Position numbers and translations under genes: made by a program. The notes below the pieces were generated by a model. That model was given only the letters and a program-made list of their open reading frames with translations, was not told the origin of the DNA and ran no database searches. Below are positions 1 through 5,296 of a DNA stretch of 5,871 nucleotides, one piece after another (positions within the stretch are counted from its first letter, which is position 1; the number at the start of each line of letters is the position of its first letter). Source of the stretch: Luminiphilus sp. Its GTDB lineage: Bacteria > Pseudomonadota > Gammaproteobacteria > Pseudomonadales > Halieaceae. The stretch spans positions 1-5,871 of the forward strand of contig JAKMEU010000391.1 in NCBI GenBank assembly GCA_022425845.1. The letters run 5' to 3'.

Positions 1-408
1 TTCGCCGAGTTGCTGGAATTCGAGTCTCCCCCGGGAACCTATTTCGATGCCTTTCCACTCATGCTGATGAGTCGTCAGTCGTTGGCGACCCTCAGGGCCG
101 TCGCACCCAACAGTGAGTTTGATGTCCGGCGCTTCAGGCCCAACCTGCTGTTGGATTTCCCTGAAGGCACGGGTGCGTATCCGGAGCAGGCCTTGATGGG
201 CAAGGTGCTGCGTCTTGGCGACGCTGTCCTGGAGGTGGTGTCTACCTGTCCACGCTGTTCAATGACAACCCATGCAACAGCGGAATTGCCGAGGGACACC
301 GACATCATGCGTCACCTTGTTCAGCAGACAGGGGGCAACCTTGGGATTTATGCAAGGGTTGTTGAGCCTGGGCACGCCCAGGCCGGGCAGATACTTGAGA
401 CCGTTTAA
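1..408 (+). CDS. MOSC-domain protein (YcbX/mARC-like), 3' part only
   Basis: This is the C-terminal part of a MOSC-domain protein. The frame is open from the first base, so the start lies off the left edge; a TTG at base 10 is in frame but is not a convincing start. About 135 codons are visible before the TAA at 406-408. In the visible fragment, RFRPNLLLDFP (about residues 44-54) and TCPRCSMTTH (about 82-91) match the two best-conserved blocks of YcbX/mARC-type MOSC proteins. In that family a cysteine of the C-x-R-C block is associated with binding the molybdenum cofactor. The end, GGNLGIYARVVEPG, is also typical. Such proteins are cytosolic oxidoreductases or sulfur carriers that use molybdenum cofactor, for example in detoxifying N-hydroxylated compounds; the substrate here cannot be inferred. 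The usual N-terminal beta-barrel domain is not visible. The gene converges on the next one with a 20-nt gap. Family assignment is firm; the exact subfamily is not. Confidence 0.88.
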   Translation, partial: FAELLEFESPPGTYFDAFPLMLMSRQSLATLRAVAPNSEFDVRRFRPNLLLDFPEGTGAYPEQALMGKVLRLGDAVLEVVSTCPRCSMTTHATAELPRDTDIMRHLVQQTGGNLGIYARVVEPGHAQAGQILETV

Positions 409-410
409 TA

Positions 411-436
411 CCGCCTGCGTGCCTTGGTTCAGGCGG
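411..436. terminator. Inverted repeat at convergent gene ends, possible bidirectional terminator
   Basis: CCGCCTG (411-417) and CAGGCGG (430-436) are perfect 7-base complements around a 12-nt loop. They lie between the stop of the MOSC gene (406-408) and the stop of the opposing gene (429-431), and the right arm overlaps the latter. The position suits a shared terminator. No clear T-tract follows on the + strand, and only a weak one (TATTAAAC) follows on the - strand. A second pairing, CCTGCG (414-419) with CGCAGG (439-444), competes with the first. The repeat is seen directly; its role is inferred. Confidence 0.35.
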
Positions 437-707
437 CTCGCAGGTCGTTAAAAGCCGTCAACTCGCCGTCGTCGCTTACCAGCCAATGCTGGCGGTCGTT
501 GCCGTCGATCATGACCACCACGGGGTCAGTGAACAGCGGGCGCCGGATGAACTCAAGCTCCCAGCCAAACTGGCGACAGCGGTCGATGCGATGCCGCTGG
601 TCTTCCGTCAAAAGGGCTTCGTAACCAAAGGGAACTGAGGGTTTGATTCCTCGCTTGCACCGCTCCCGGCTTTCAAACACGTCCTGTGTTACTGCGATAG
701 CTTCCAT
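429..707 (-). CDS. Small conserved-looking hypothetical protein, 92 aa
   Basis: I cannot assign a named family or function. The reading is well supported as a gene. ATG at 707-705 is preceded by an excellent Shine-Dalgarno (AGAGGTGA, then AAC before the ATG), and the frame ends with TGA at 431-429. The protein is soluble and charged, with no signal peptide or membrane segment. The N-terminal third contains an R/E/K-rich patch (ESRERCKRGIK). The middle has LLTEDQRHRIDRCRQFGWELEFIRRPLF (about residues 32-59), a helix followed by a Trp/Phe-rich strand. The C-terminal part, DPVVVMIDGNDRQHWLVSDDGEL, reads as alternating beta strands with a central Gly-Asn turn. I have an impression of similar short proteins in gammaproteobacteria with a GWEL-x-FIRRPLF core, but I cannot verify it. 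It is transcribed away from the CofD-like gene and may share the divergent regulatory region. Confidence 0.8.
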   Translation of the reverse strand: MEAIAVTQDVFESRERCKRGIKPSVPFGYEALLTEDQRHRIDRCRQFGWELEFIRRPLFTDPVVVMIDGNDRQHWLVSDDGELTAFNDLRAA

Positions 708-741
708 GTTTCACCTCTACCGTCATACACTTTCCTAAGAA

Positions 742-747
742 AATATA
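742..747 (-). promoter_or_regulatory. Possible -10 element for the 429-707 gene
   Basis: Read on the - strand, TATATT (747 to 742) matches 5 of 6 bases of the sigma-70 -10 consensus. It lies about 35 bases upstream of the start codon, in the only AT-rich patch of the spacer. No acceptable -35 hexamer is found 16-18 bases upstream (candidates such as AAAAGC are poor). If the element is real, the promoter would need an activator. The CRP-like site centred at 793.5 would lie roughly 58-61 bases upstream of the start point, close to a class I position. The motif is weak evidence on its own. Confidence 0.3.
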
Positions 748-782
748 CTACTGCTCCACTGAGCGCTTTTATGGTAACTCTA

Positions 783-804
783 AACTGTGATGTGCGTCAC
801 TGAT
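783..804. promoter_or_regulatory. CRP/Vfr-like operator in divergent spacer
   Basis: The core TGTGA-TGTGCG-TCACT (786-801) matches the CRP consensus TGTGA-N6-TCACA at 9 of 10 half-site bases, with the correct 6-base spacer and AA at the outer left edge. It is centred at 793.5 in the divergent spacer between the 429-707 gene and the CofD-like gene. Vfr and CRP of gammaproteobacteria recognise nearly this same motif in response to cAMP. The rightward candidate -10 (824-829) puts the centre at about -41.5, the class II activator position. Binding by the organism's CRP homologue is inferred, not shown. Confidence 0.5.
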
Positions 805-835
805 ATTTTTGGCCTAGCGCGACTATTACCTAAAA
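801..835 (+). promoter_or_regulatory. Candidate activator-dependent promoter for the CofD-like gene
   Basis: TATTAC (824-829) is a 4-of-6 match to the -10 consensus. Seventeen bases upstream is TGATAT (801-806), which is a very poor -35. The predicted start point is the A at 835, leaving about 57 nt of leader before the GTG at 892. A weak -35 overlapped by an activator site is the usual design of class II CRP-dependent promoters. The -10 lacks the important final T, so this remains a candidate. Confidence 0.3.
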
Positions 836-840
836 GAGTG

Positions 841-861
841 GCGGGCACTTGAAAGGCCCGC
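841..861 (+). other. GC-rich hairpin in predicted 5' leader of the CofD-like gene
   Basis: GCGGGC (841-846) pairs perfectly with GCCCGC (856-861) around a 9-nt loop. It starts about six bases after the predicted transcription start and about 30 bases before the GTG start codon. No T-tract follows on the + strand, so it does not look like an intrinsic terminator. It could stabilise the 5' end of the message or influence translation. Only the inverted repeat itself is observed. Confidence 0.3.
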
Positions 862-891
862 GGGTGTGGGGCTCTGTCAGGGACCCGGATA

Positions 892-2151
892 GTGGTACTT
901 GCCCCGGACTTGCCAACATTGCCCACAAGACAGACACTGCGCGCCATGTCTAAGTCGGATCAAATTCGTCTGCGGGTCAGTCGCAGCATCGATATTCCCG
1001 ATCGCCTGAAGATCAGCCGCTATGCCAGAGCCCCTGAATTGGGCCCCAGGCTGTTGTTTTTCAGTGGCGGCTCGGCACTGCAGGGGTTGAGTCGGCGGTT
1101 AAAGGCGTTCACGCACAACAGCATCCACCTGATGACTCCCTTTGATAGCGGCGGTAGCTCTGCAGCTTTGCGAGAGACGTTTGGTATGCCCTCAGTGGGG
1201 GATATTCGCCAGCGTCTGATGGCGCTGGCAGACGAATCGGTTTTGGGTAGCCCGCAGGTTTACCGGCTGTTCAGTCATCGACTGTCGACAGACGAATCCA
1301 ATAAACACCTTCGAAAACAGCTTGAGCAGATGGCGGAAGGCGACGATGAGAGGATTCGGTCTATCCCCTCACCCGTCCAGGAGCTGATAGCTGCGCAACT
1401 GCCCTCACTGCTGGCGGCCTTACCCGTCGAATTTGAATTAAAAGGCGCTTCCGTTGGCAACCTTATTTTGGCGGGTGGGTATATTGCTAACGGCAATGAC
1501 CTTGATGCCACGCTGTTCTTGTTTTCCAAGCTGGTGAATGTCCATGGCACCGTGCGAGCCATCGTCAATGACAATGTTCATTTGGGTGCCCGACTGGAGG
1601 ACGGGCAAACCGTTGTGGGCCAGCATCTTTTGACGGGTAAAGAACATCCGGCCATTGCATCGCCCATACAATCGATTTTTCTGAATCGAGGATTAGATCG
1701 CACGGATCCTGTGCAGCTGCCTCTCCAGCCCAAGAACGCGAACCTGATTGGCAGCGCCGAGCTGATTTGTTTTGGGCAGGGTAGTTTCTTTTCCAGTCTC
1801 ATGGCCAATCTCCTGCCCGAGGGTGTTGGGCGGGCCGTGGCAGCCAATGGTTGTCCCAAGGTGTTGATCCCAAATTTAGGCGTGGACCCTGAACAACTGG
1901 GTATGGACTTTGATCGCATGATCACCCAATTGCTGGCACAGCTGCAGCAGGATGACGAGAGCGCTCACCCGGGAGACTTGCTCAATTATGTGCTGGTGGA
2001 CTCTGGGCGGGGGAACTACCCCTTCGCCATATCCCCCGAAGTGTTCGACAGACTGGGCATCGAGCGCATTGAGCTGCCTTTGGTCAGTAAAAAGAGCGCT
2101 CCCTACTATGACGATGCGCGTGTCCTTGAAGCGTTGCTTTCGCTGGTTTGA
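892..2151 (+). CDS. CofD/YvcK-superfamily protein (2-phospho-L-lactate transferase-like)
   Basis: This is a cytosolic Rossmann-like protein of the CofD/YvcK superfamily. Counting from the GTG at 892 (419 aa), the signature blocks are as follows. FFSGGSALQGL at 56-66 is the nucleotide-binding glycine loop. TPFDSGGSSAALRETFGMPSVGDIR, about 82-106, corresponds to the DDGGSSG...GDIR block of YvcK. KGASVGNLILAGGY at 184-197 corresponds to the GNLLLAGL block. LICFGQGSFFSSLMANLLPEG at 291-311 corresponds to the GPGSLYTS..PNLL block. CofD transfers a phospholactyl-type group to Fo in F420 synthesis, whereas YvcK binds UDP-sugars and affects carbon and cell-wall metabolism. The Pro of GPGS is Gln here, and about 75 residues separate the GDIR and GNL blocks, so this is a divergent branch. 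A CofD-like member of the GAK gene set is one possible relative. AGGGA (879-883) lies 8 nt before the GTG; ATG at 946 (401 aa) is an alternative start with a poor ribosome site. The substrate is unknown. Confidence 0.85.
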   Translation: MVLAPDLPTLPTRQTLRAMSKSDQIRLRVSRSIDIPDRLKISRYARAPELGPRLLFFSGGSALQGLSRRLKAFTHNSIHLMTPFDSGGSSAALRETFGMPSVGDIRQRLMALADESVLGSPQVYRLFSHRLSTDESNKHLRKQLEQMAEGDDERIRSIPSPVQELIAAQLPSLLAALPVEFELKGASVGNLILAGGYIANGNDLDATLFLFSKLVNVHGTVRAIVNDNVHLGARLEDGQTVVGQHLLTGKEHPAIASPIQSIFLNRGLDRTDPVQLPLQPKNANLIGSAELICFGQGSFFSSLMANLLPEGVGRAVAANGCPKVLIPNLGVDPEQLGMDFDRMITQLLAQLQQDDESAHPGDLLNYVLVDSGRGNYPFAISPEVFDRLGIERIELPLVSKKSAPYYDDARVLEALLSLV

Positions 2152-2196
2152 GTCAGAGAGAAAGGCATAAATCTACAACCTGATCGGGAAATAACC

Positions 2197-2880
2197 ATGA
2201 CTTCAGTTCCAGAGCTTGGCCAGTACTTCAATGAAATTGTCCGGGGGCGGCGTTCAGTCCGCGCCTTTAAACCAGACCCTGTTCCCCGGGCCGTTATTGA
2301 CAGCATTTTTGGCGCAGCACTGCGGGCCCCCAGCAATTGCAACACCCAGCCGTGGTTCGTACACATCGCGACAGGGAAGGCGCTTGAGGACCTGAGGGAG
2401 GAATTGCCCCGGCGATTTGCCCAGGGAGATATCGGCGTTGATCACCCTTATGATGGCAAGTACGACGGCGTATACCGTGACCGTCAGTACGCTTCAGCCA
2501 AGGTTCTCTATGATGCGCTTGGCATTGAAAGAGAGCAAAAAGTCGAACGCCAGGCCTGGTTTTTGAACAACTTTCGTTTCTTTGGGGCTCCGGGAGTCGC
2601 ATTTTTTATGCTGCCCGGCGAGTTTGGTCTTCGGGAGGCCTGCGACCTTGGCATGTTTGCCCAGACGGTCATGCTAGGCCTGACAGCCCATGGTTTGGGC
2701 AGTTGCCCACAAACCGCACTGGGGTTTATGACCCATGCGATTAAACCCGCGCTCGGCATCCCTGACGAACAGAAGCTGTTGTTTGGCATTTCTTTCGGGT
2801 ACCCGGATGAGGCCGATCCCGCGAATGGGGCCGTTACCGACCGTGCTGACCTGGCTGATGTGGTGCGTTTTTCCGAATAG
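2197..2880 (+). CDS. Nitroreductase-family FMN-dependent oxidoreductase
   Basis: This is a 227-residue protein of the nitroreductase fold. These are usually homodimers that bind FMN between subunits and use NAD(P)H to reduce nitro groups, quinones, enones or other acceptors. Diagnostic motifs are RRSVRAF at 18-24 (FMN phosphate-binding arginines), APSNCNTQPW at 44-53 (flavin contact loop), DLGMFAQTVML at 150-160 (dimer-interface helix), AHGLGSCPQTALG at 164-176 (FMN-binding loop) and FGISFGYPDE at 196-205 before the C-terminal tail. Length and motif order are complete. ATG at 2197 follows a weak ribosome site (GGGAA). The gene starts 45 nt after the CofD-like stop with no obvious promoter or terminator between, so the two are probably co-transcribed. 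The substrate cannot be read from sequence. Relatives include general nitroreductases and the C-terminal domain of the F420-maturation protein FbiB. It ends 13 nt from the convergent RibB-like gene. Confidence 0.93.
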   Translation: MTSVPELGQYFNEIVRGRRSVRAFKPDPVPRAVIDSIFGAALRAPSNCNTQPWFVHIATGKALEDLREELPRRFAQGDIGVDHPYDGKYDGVYRDRQYASAKVLYDALGIEREQKVERQAWFLNNFRFFGAPGVAFFMLPGEFGLREACDLGMFAQTVMLGLTAHGLGSCPQTALGFMTHAIKPALGIPDEQKLLFGISFGYPDEADPANGAVTDRADLADVVRFSE

Positions 2881-2885
2881 CGCGG

Positions 2886-2906
2886 CGGCCCGCTCAGGGT
2901 GGGCTG
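2886..2906. terminator. Weak hairpin between convergent nitroreductase and ribBA ends
   Basis: Bases 2886-2893 can pair with 2899-2906 in an 8-bp stem (two G-U pairs) around a 5-nt loop. The stem lies between the nitroreductase stop (2878-2880) and the last codons of the opposing gene, whose TGA (2896-2894) falls in the loop. No T-tract follows on either strand. The position suits a shared transcription stop, but the sequence evidence is thin. Confidence 0.2.
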
Positions 2907-3997
2907 AGAAATTCTGTAACCTCGAGATTGAATCCCGACAGGGCGTTAAATCGAAGGGGCGCTGAGAGCAGCGCCATGCGACTGATACCCAGGTGGCGAA
3001 GAATCTGCGCGCCGGTGCCGATCAGACGGTAATTCTGTGGTTGTGGCGGCGGGGCACCGCTACTCAGAAACTGATGGACGTCGCTGAGCACCTGATCCGG
3101 GGAGGTGGACTGGCCCACAAGAACGACGACACCACGGTCCGCAGCTGCGACGTGGGCCATCGCTGAACGGTAGGACCAACCCGTGCGACCCCCTCCCAGC
3201 TTGGTGCCGAAAATATCCCGCAGCAAATCCACAGACTGAACCCTGACCGGAACGGGCTCATTGGAGCCGAGGTCGCCGCGCTGCAGCGCGAAATGGAGCG
3301 TGTCATCGATGAGATCCCGGAAAGTGTGGAGTGTGAACGTTCCCCACTCGGTACTGACGTCATGACTTTCTCCCACTTCTATCGATTGCTCATGGATGGA
3401 TCGATACTCGATGAGATCTGCAATCGTGCCCATTTTCAGGCCGTGCTGCTGCGCGAAAATTTCCAATTCTGGACGTCGGGCCATGGTGCCATCGGCGTTC
3501 ATGATTTCGACGATGACCGCCGCGGGCTCGCAATCGGCCATCCGCGCGAGATCGACTCCCGCCTCCGTATGACCCGCCCGGCGCAGGACGCCGCCGGGTT
3601 TGGCCACCAATGGAAAGATATGACCCGGCTGTCGGATATCGGAGGGCTGTGCGTCGACGGCAATCGCACTGAGAATGGTATGGGCTCTCTGTTGGGCACT
3701 GACACCCGGACCCACCTGTTCACTGGCATCAATTGAAACGGTAAAGTTGGTCTCATGCTGTGATCGATTGTCACGCACCATGAGGGGAATCCGCAGACGC
3801 CGTGCCCGTTCGGGGGTTATGGGCATGCAGATCAGACCGCAGGCCTCAGTCGCCATGAAATTGACAATTTCAGGCGTCACTTTTTCCGCGGCAATGATTA
3901 GATCGCCTTCATTCTCGCGATCTTCGTCGTCCATGAGCACGACCATCTTGCCGGCACGAATATCGTCAATGAGTTCAGGAATCGAGGCAAGGGACAT
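2894..3997 (-). CDS. ribBA: 3,4-dihydroxy-2-butanone 4-phosphate synthase with degenerate GTP cyclohydrolase II domain (RibBA/RibBX type)
   Basis: The N-terminal half (residues 1-200) is a DHBP synthase, which converts ribulose 5-phosphate to formate and the four-carbon unit of riboflavin. Its active-site blocks are intact: MDDEDRENEGD at 22-32, the HETNFTVS block at 81-88, GVSAQQRA at 98-105, RQPGHIFPL at 122-130, AGHTEAGVDL at 141-150 and VEIMNADG at 163-170. The C-terminal half (about 215-367) aligns with GTP cyclohydrolase II, with EPVPVRVQS and GAQILRHLGI...LSGFNLEV recognisable. It contains no cysteine at all after C156, so the three zinc ligands of RibA are gone, and that half should be unable to open the GTP ring. 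Such RibB fusions are known in proteobacteria alongside a separate RibA. I chose ATG at 3997 because homology starts there, giving 367 aa. The longer frame to 4054 runs back into the thiolase coding region. Only 5 nt separate it from the thiolase stop, suggesting translational coupling. Confidence 0.93.
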   Translation of the reverse strand: MSLASIPELIDDIRAGKMVVLMDDEDRENEGDLIIAAEKVTPEIVNFMATEACGLICMPITPERARRLRIPLMVRDNRSQHETNFTVSIDASEQVGPGVSAQQRAHTILSAIAVDAQPSDIRQPGHIFPLVAKPGGVLRRAGHTEAGVDLARMADCEPAAVIVEIMNADGTMARRPELEIFAQQHGLKMGTIADLIEYRSIHEQSIEVGESHDVSTEWGTFTLHTFRDLIDDTLHFALQRGDLGSNEPVPVRVQSVDLLRDIFGTKLGGGRTGWSYRSAMAHVAAADRGVVVLVGQSTSPDQVLSDVHQFLSSGAPPPQPQNYRLIGTGAQILRHLGISRMALLSAPLRFNALSGFNLEVTEFLSPP

Positions 3998-4002
3998 GGG
4001 TC

Positions 4003-5190
4003 TCAGCCTACTCGCTCTATGGCAATGGCGGTTGCTTCCCCACCCCCAATGCACAGGGCCGCGATACCGCGCTGTTGGCCTCGGCGCGCCAGGGCATGGG
4101 CGAGTGTCACCAAAATTCGGGAGCCTGTTGAACCAATGGGATGGCCCTGTGCGCAGGCACCACCGTGTACGTTAACGCGATCATGATCGAGGTCAAACGC
4201 CTGCATCGCCAGCATGGTGACCATGGCGAAGGCTTCGTTGATTTCCCAAAGGTCGACATCTGCAGCCTGCCACCCCGTGCGCTCCAGCAAACGCTCGATG
4301 GCGCCAACAGGCGCGAGGGTGAACTCCTCAGGAGCTCGACTGAAGCGCGCGTGCGCAACCATACGTGCCATGGGGTTTAGGCCATGACGTTGTACGGCAG
4401 ATTCTGATGCGACCAGCAGGGCGCTGGCGCCATCAGAGATTGAACTGGAGTTTGCCGCCGTAATCGTACCGTCTTTTGCAAAAGCCGGCCGCAGTGAAGG
4501 GATCTTGTCGGGCCGGCCCTTGAGCGGCTGCTCATCGTGCTCTACCGTGTGTTCGCCACGACGGGTACGCACCGTAATGGGGGTGATCTCGTCGGCCAGG
4601 AGACCGGCTTCCGTCGCGTTTTTGGCCCGTTCGAGACTGGCTATGGCGTAGTTGTCCATGGCCTCGCGTGTCAGGTCGTGGGCGTCTGCGGTGGTCTGGG
4701 CGAAGCTGCCCATGGCACCGCCGGTGTAGGCATCCTCAAGGCCGTCGATAAACATATGGTCAAAGGTTTGCCCATGACCCAGCCGGATGCCTTTTCGGCC
4801 TGACAAGAGCAGTTGGGGTGCGTTACTCATGCTCTCAAGCCCACCGCTGATAACCACCTCGTTGGTACCGGCTGCAATGCTGTCCATGGCGTAAATCGTA
4901 GCCTGCATACCACTGCCGCAGGCTTTATTGACGGTGACTGCGCCGGTGCTACTGGGAATCCCCGCACCGATCATGGCCTGGCGCGCCGGGCACTGCTTGA
5001 GCCCTGCCGGCAGGACACAACCCATAAACACCTCATCAACGGAGGTGCTATCAATACCGGTTTTTTCCAGTGTGGCCTGTATGGCGGCCGTGCCAAGTTC
5101 CACGGCACTGACGTCCGCCAGATCGCCAAGTAGCCCACCCATGGGCGTTCGAGCGCCCCCTACCAAATAAATTGTCTCAGTCACGTTCAA
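4003..5190 (-). CDS. Thiolase, acetyl-CoA acetyltransferase type
   Basis: This is a full-length thiolase (395 aa). It catalyses thiolytic cleavage of 3-ketoacyl-CoA or the reverse condensation of two acetyl-CoA, in the cytosol as a dimer or tetramer. The catalytic set is complete: the nucleophile Cys91 in NKACGSGMQ (88-96), Asn318 in NEAFA (318-322), His350 in GGACAQGHPIGSTGSRI (343-359) and Cys380 in CIGGGEATA (380-388). Residues 10-17 (VGGARTPM) are the usual N-terminal strand. The GACAQGHPIG and FTLAPVGAIERLL variants point to the acetyl-CoA acetyltransferase group rather than FadA, but chain-length preference is unknown. No ATG fits. TTG at 5190 has AGG six bases upstream. GTG at 5184 gives the more typical start MTETIYLVGG but has poorer spacing. 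An in-frame TAA at 5196-5194 rules out anything earlier. The gene lies 106 nt downstream of the AraC-type regulator and 5 nt upstream of ribBA, so an operon is likely. Confidence 0.93.
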   Translation of the reverse strand: MNVTETIYLVGGARTPMGGLLGDLADVSAVELGTAAIQATLEKTGIDSTSVDEVFMGCVLPAGLKQCPARQAMIGAGIPSSTGAVTVNKACGSGMQATIYAMDSIAAGTNEVVISGGLESMSNAPQLLLSGRKGIRLGHGQTFDHMFIDGLEDAYTGGAMGSFAQTTADAHDLTREAMDNYAIASLERAKNATEAGLLADEITPITVRTRRGEHTVEHDEQPLKGRPDKIPSLRPAFAKDGTITAANSSSISDGASALLVASESAVQRHGLNPMARMVAHARFSRAPEEFTLAPVGAIERLLERTGWQAADVDLWEINEAFAMVTMLAMQAFDLDHDRVNVHGGACAQGHPIGSTGSRILVTLAHALARRGQQRGIAALCIGGGEATAIAIERVG

Positions 5191-5281
5191 GCATTACCTG
5201 TAAACAGTTGGGGTGCGCATTTAGCCACACCACGGAGGCCACGTCATCGGTCAGGTGGCTATGTTCTGGTTTATTCGGCAC
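5177..5281 (-). CDS. Possible 34-codon small ORF overlapping the thiolase start
   Basis: A GTG at 5281-5279 opens a frame of 34 codons ending at TGA 5179-5177. It overlaps the thiolase start region (TTG 5190, GTG 5184) in another frame. It is in the same frame as the upstream regulator and begins 15 nt after that gene's stop. The peptide has a plausible composition (acidic LTDDVASVVWLNAHP core, one Trp, one Cys) and no membrane segment. Support for translation is weak: GGG (5290-5288) is the only ribosome-site candidate, and I recognise no family. It could be a translated leader coupled to the thiolase, a remnant of a longer regulator tail, or chance. Confidence 0.22.
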   Translation of the reverse strand: MPNKPEHSHLTDDVASVVWLNAHPNCLQVMLERD

Positions 5282-5296
5282 CTTTAGCCCGTTGGT

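Noticed and set aside
841..861. Intrinsic terminator in the divergent spacer
   Set aside because: The hairpin has no following T-tract on the + strand, and only CTCTTTTAGG on the - strand, where no gene upstream needs terminating.
3293..3736. Plus-strand open frame of 147 codons across ribBA
   Set aside because: It is antisense to conserved RibB/RibA-like sequence and has no recognisable domain or good ribosome site; it is a coding shadow.
3998..4054. Longer N-terminus for RibBA starting at 4054
   Set aside because: The extra 19 residues (rich in His, Trp, Arg) are an out-of-frame reading of the thiolase 3' end. DHBP synthase homology begins at the ATG at 3997.
4537..5133. Plus-strand open frames of 88 and 106 codons (4537-4803, 4813-5133)
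   Set aside because: They lie fully antisense to the thiolase, whose catalytic motifs run through the same bases. Their products look like low-information translations of a GC-rich complement, with no ribosome site.
5191..5296. FMN riboswitch (RFN element) upstream of the thiolase-ribBA pair
   Set aside because: The conserved AGGGCGGGGTGAAA-type and CCCCACCGGCGGT-type segments are absent, and the gap is too short for the full fold.
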